Source: Stratiolaelaps scimitus (Eukaryota > Arthropoda > Arachnida > Mesostigmata > Laelapidae). From it: a DNA stretch of 64,000 bases. Location: the NCBI GenBank assembly GCA_019614645.1, contig JABWDB010000009.1, positions 10,211,501-10,275,500 on the forward strand, written 5' to 3'. Made by a program: the position numbers and the translations under genes. Under the pieces are notes generated by a model. The model saw nothing but the letters and a program-made list of their open reading frames with translations, was not told the DNA's origin and searched no databases. Positions within the stretch are counted from its first letter, which is position 1; each line of letters begins with the position of its first letter. Below, in pieces: positions 63,802 through 64,000 of this stretch.

Positions 63802-64000
63802 GAAGTGATGGCCAACACTATAGGGTTAGTGATATCCGCAGAGATATTTATCTAGGGAAATTTATTTATTCACTATGATAGTGGGGACATATTATATTTT
63901 AAGCATCTAAGAGTCATTGATAGTTGATTCTCTTTTGTACAAAATATTGACTTTCTGTTTTGTGACCTACAGCGGGTACCAGAATGCGATGTGTGGTAAA
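59458..64000 (+). CDS. CPT1: carnitine O-palmitoyltransferase 1 (partial, 3' end beyond window)
   Basis: Exons: 59458-59535, 61442-63149, 63484-63661 and 63973 onward, with consistent phases; about 664 of an expected 770-790 residues are present. The enzyme sits in the outer mitochondrial membrane and moves long-chain acyl groups from CoA to carnitine, the rate-limiting step of fatty-acid import. The start [12 protein letters not shown] (GCCGCCATGG) matches animal CPT1, including Glu3 and His5, which are needed for malonyl-CoA inhibition. Hydrophobic segments at about 58-73 and 108-127 are the two membrane spans. The catalytic His is at about 478 in EHSWADAP. Other hallmarks are SWWATNY-like [14 protein letters not shown], the VNSNFYA stretch and [19 protein letters not shown]. 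An acceptor (GTTTCAG) ends at 59441, so an untranslated 5' exon lies upstream. It is regulated by malonyl-CoA if the family rule holds. Confidence 0.97.
63721..63799. repeat. (TA)n microsatellite in CPT1 intron
   Basis: Nearly 80 bp of TA with one CATATA break, lying between the third and fourth coding exons. Confidence 0.95.

Noticed and set aside
1..64000. Search for CRISPR arrays, bacterial operons, rRNA genes and phage genes
   Set aside because: None seen; the DNA is clearly eukaryotic with spliced genes.

Overview
This is eukaryotic nuclear DNA from an animal. Genes are split by GT-AG introns, start codons sit in Kozak contexts, polyadenylation signals are AATAAA, and long (TA)n, (ATT)n and (GA)n microsatellites are scattered throughout. 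The proteins (an ECT2/Pebble RhoGEF, a CPT1 with the animal N-terminus, glycine-rich secreted proteins) point to an arthropod. Intron style and the glycine-rich cuticle-like pair would suit a mite or tick, but that lineage is inferred and not proven here.

Layout from left to right. (1) 0.6-4.6 kb: a plus-strand gene for a small secreted glycine/tyrosine/histidine-rich protein, reconstructed from five exons. (2) 4.6-12.3 kb: intergenic, with microsatellites and a short tandem duplication. (3) 12.3-14.8 kb: a second, larger plus-strand glycine-rich secreted protein with the same split-signal-peptide layout and a shared Glu-Glu-Arg-Gly-Ile motif, probably a diverged paralogue. (4) 14.8-19.5 kb: intergenic, with the 3' stump of a Tc1/mariner transposase and one copy of a dispersed repeat. 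(5) 19.5-45.2 kb: ECT2, with a GC-rich promoter/leader, a 10-kb first intron, 14 coding exons, BRCT domains, DH (RhoGEF) and PH domains, and two alternative C-terminal ends. (6) 45.2-50.4 kb: gene-poor; two short plus-strand ORFs could be real small genes, one followed closely by AATAAA. (7) 50.4-52.8 kb: the last three coding exons of an unrecognised minus-strand gene; its 5' part was not found. (8) 52.8-59.4 kb: intergenic or CPT1 leader, with two GC-rich patches. (9) 59.4-64.0 kb: the first coding exons of carnitine palmitoyltransferase 1, running off the right edge.

The genes form no operon-like unit. The two glycine-rich genes look like a small local family of extracellular structural proteins. 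ECT2 (cytokinesis) and CPT1 (fatty-acid import into mitochondria) are conserved housekeeping genes. The less expected items are a diverged tRNA-derived SINE family with three copies, (TA)n microsatellites flanked by recurring palindromic arms, the two ECT2 tails, and the small candidate genes around 47-49 kb. All exon joins were made by eye from splice consensus, phase and protein similarity; no alignment or search was run.
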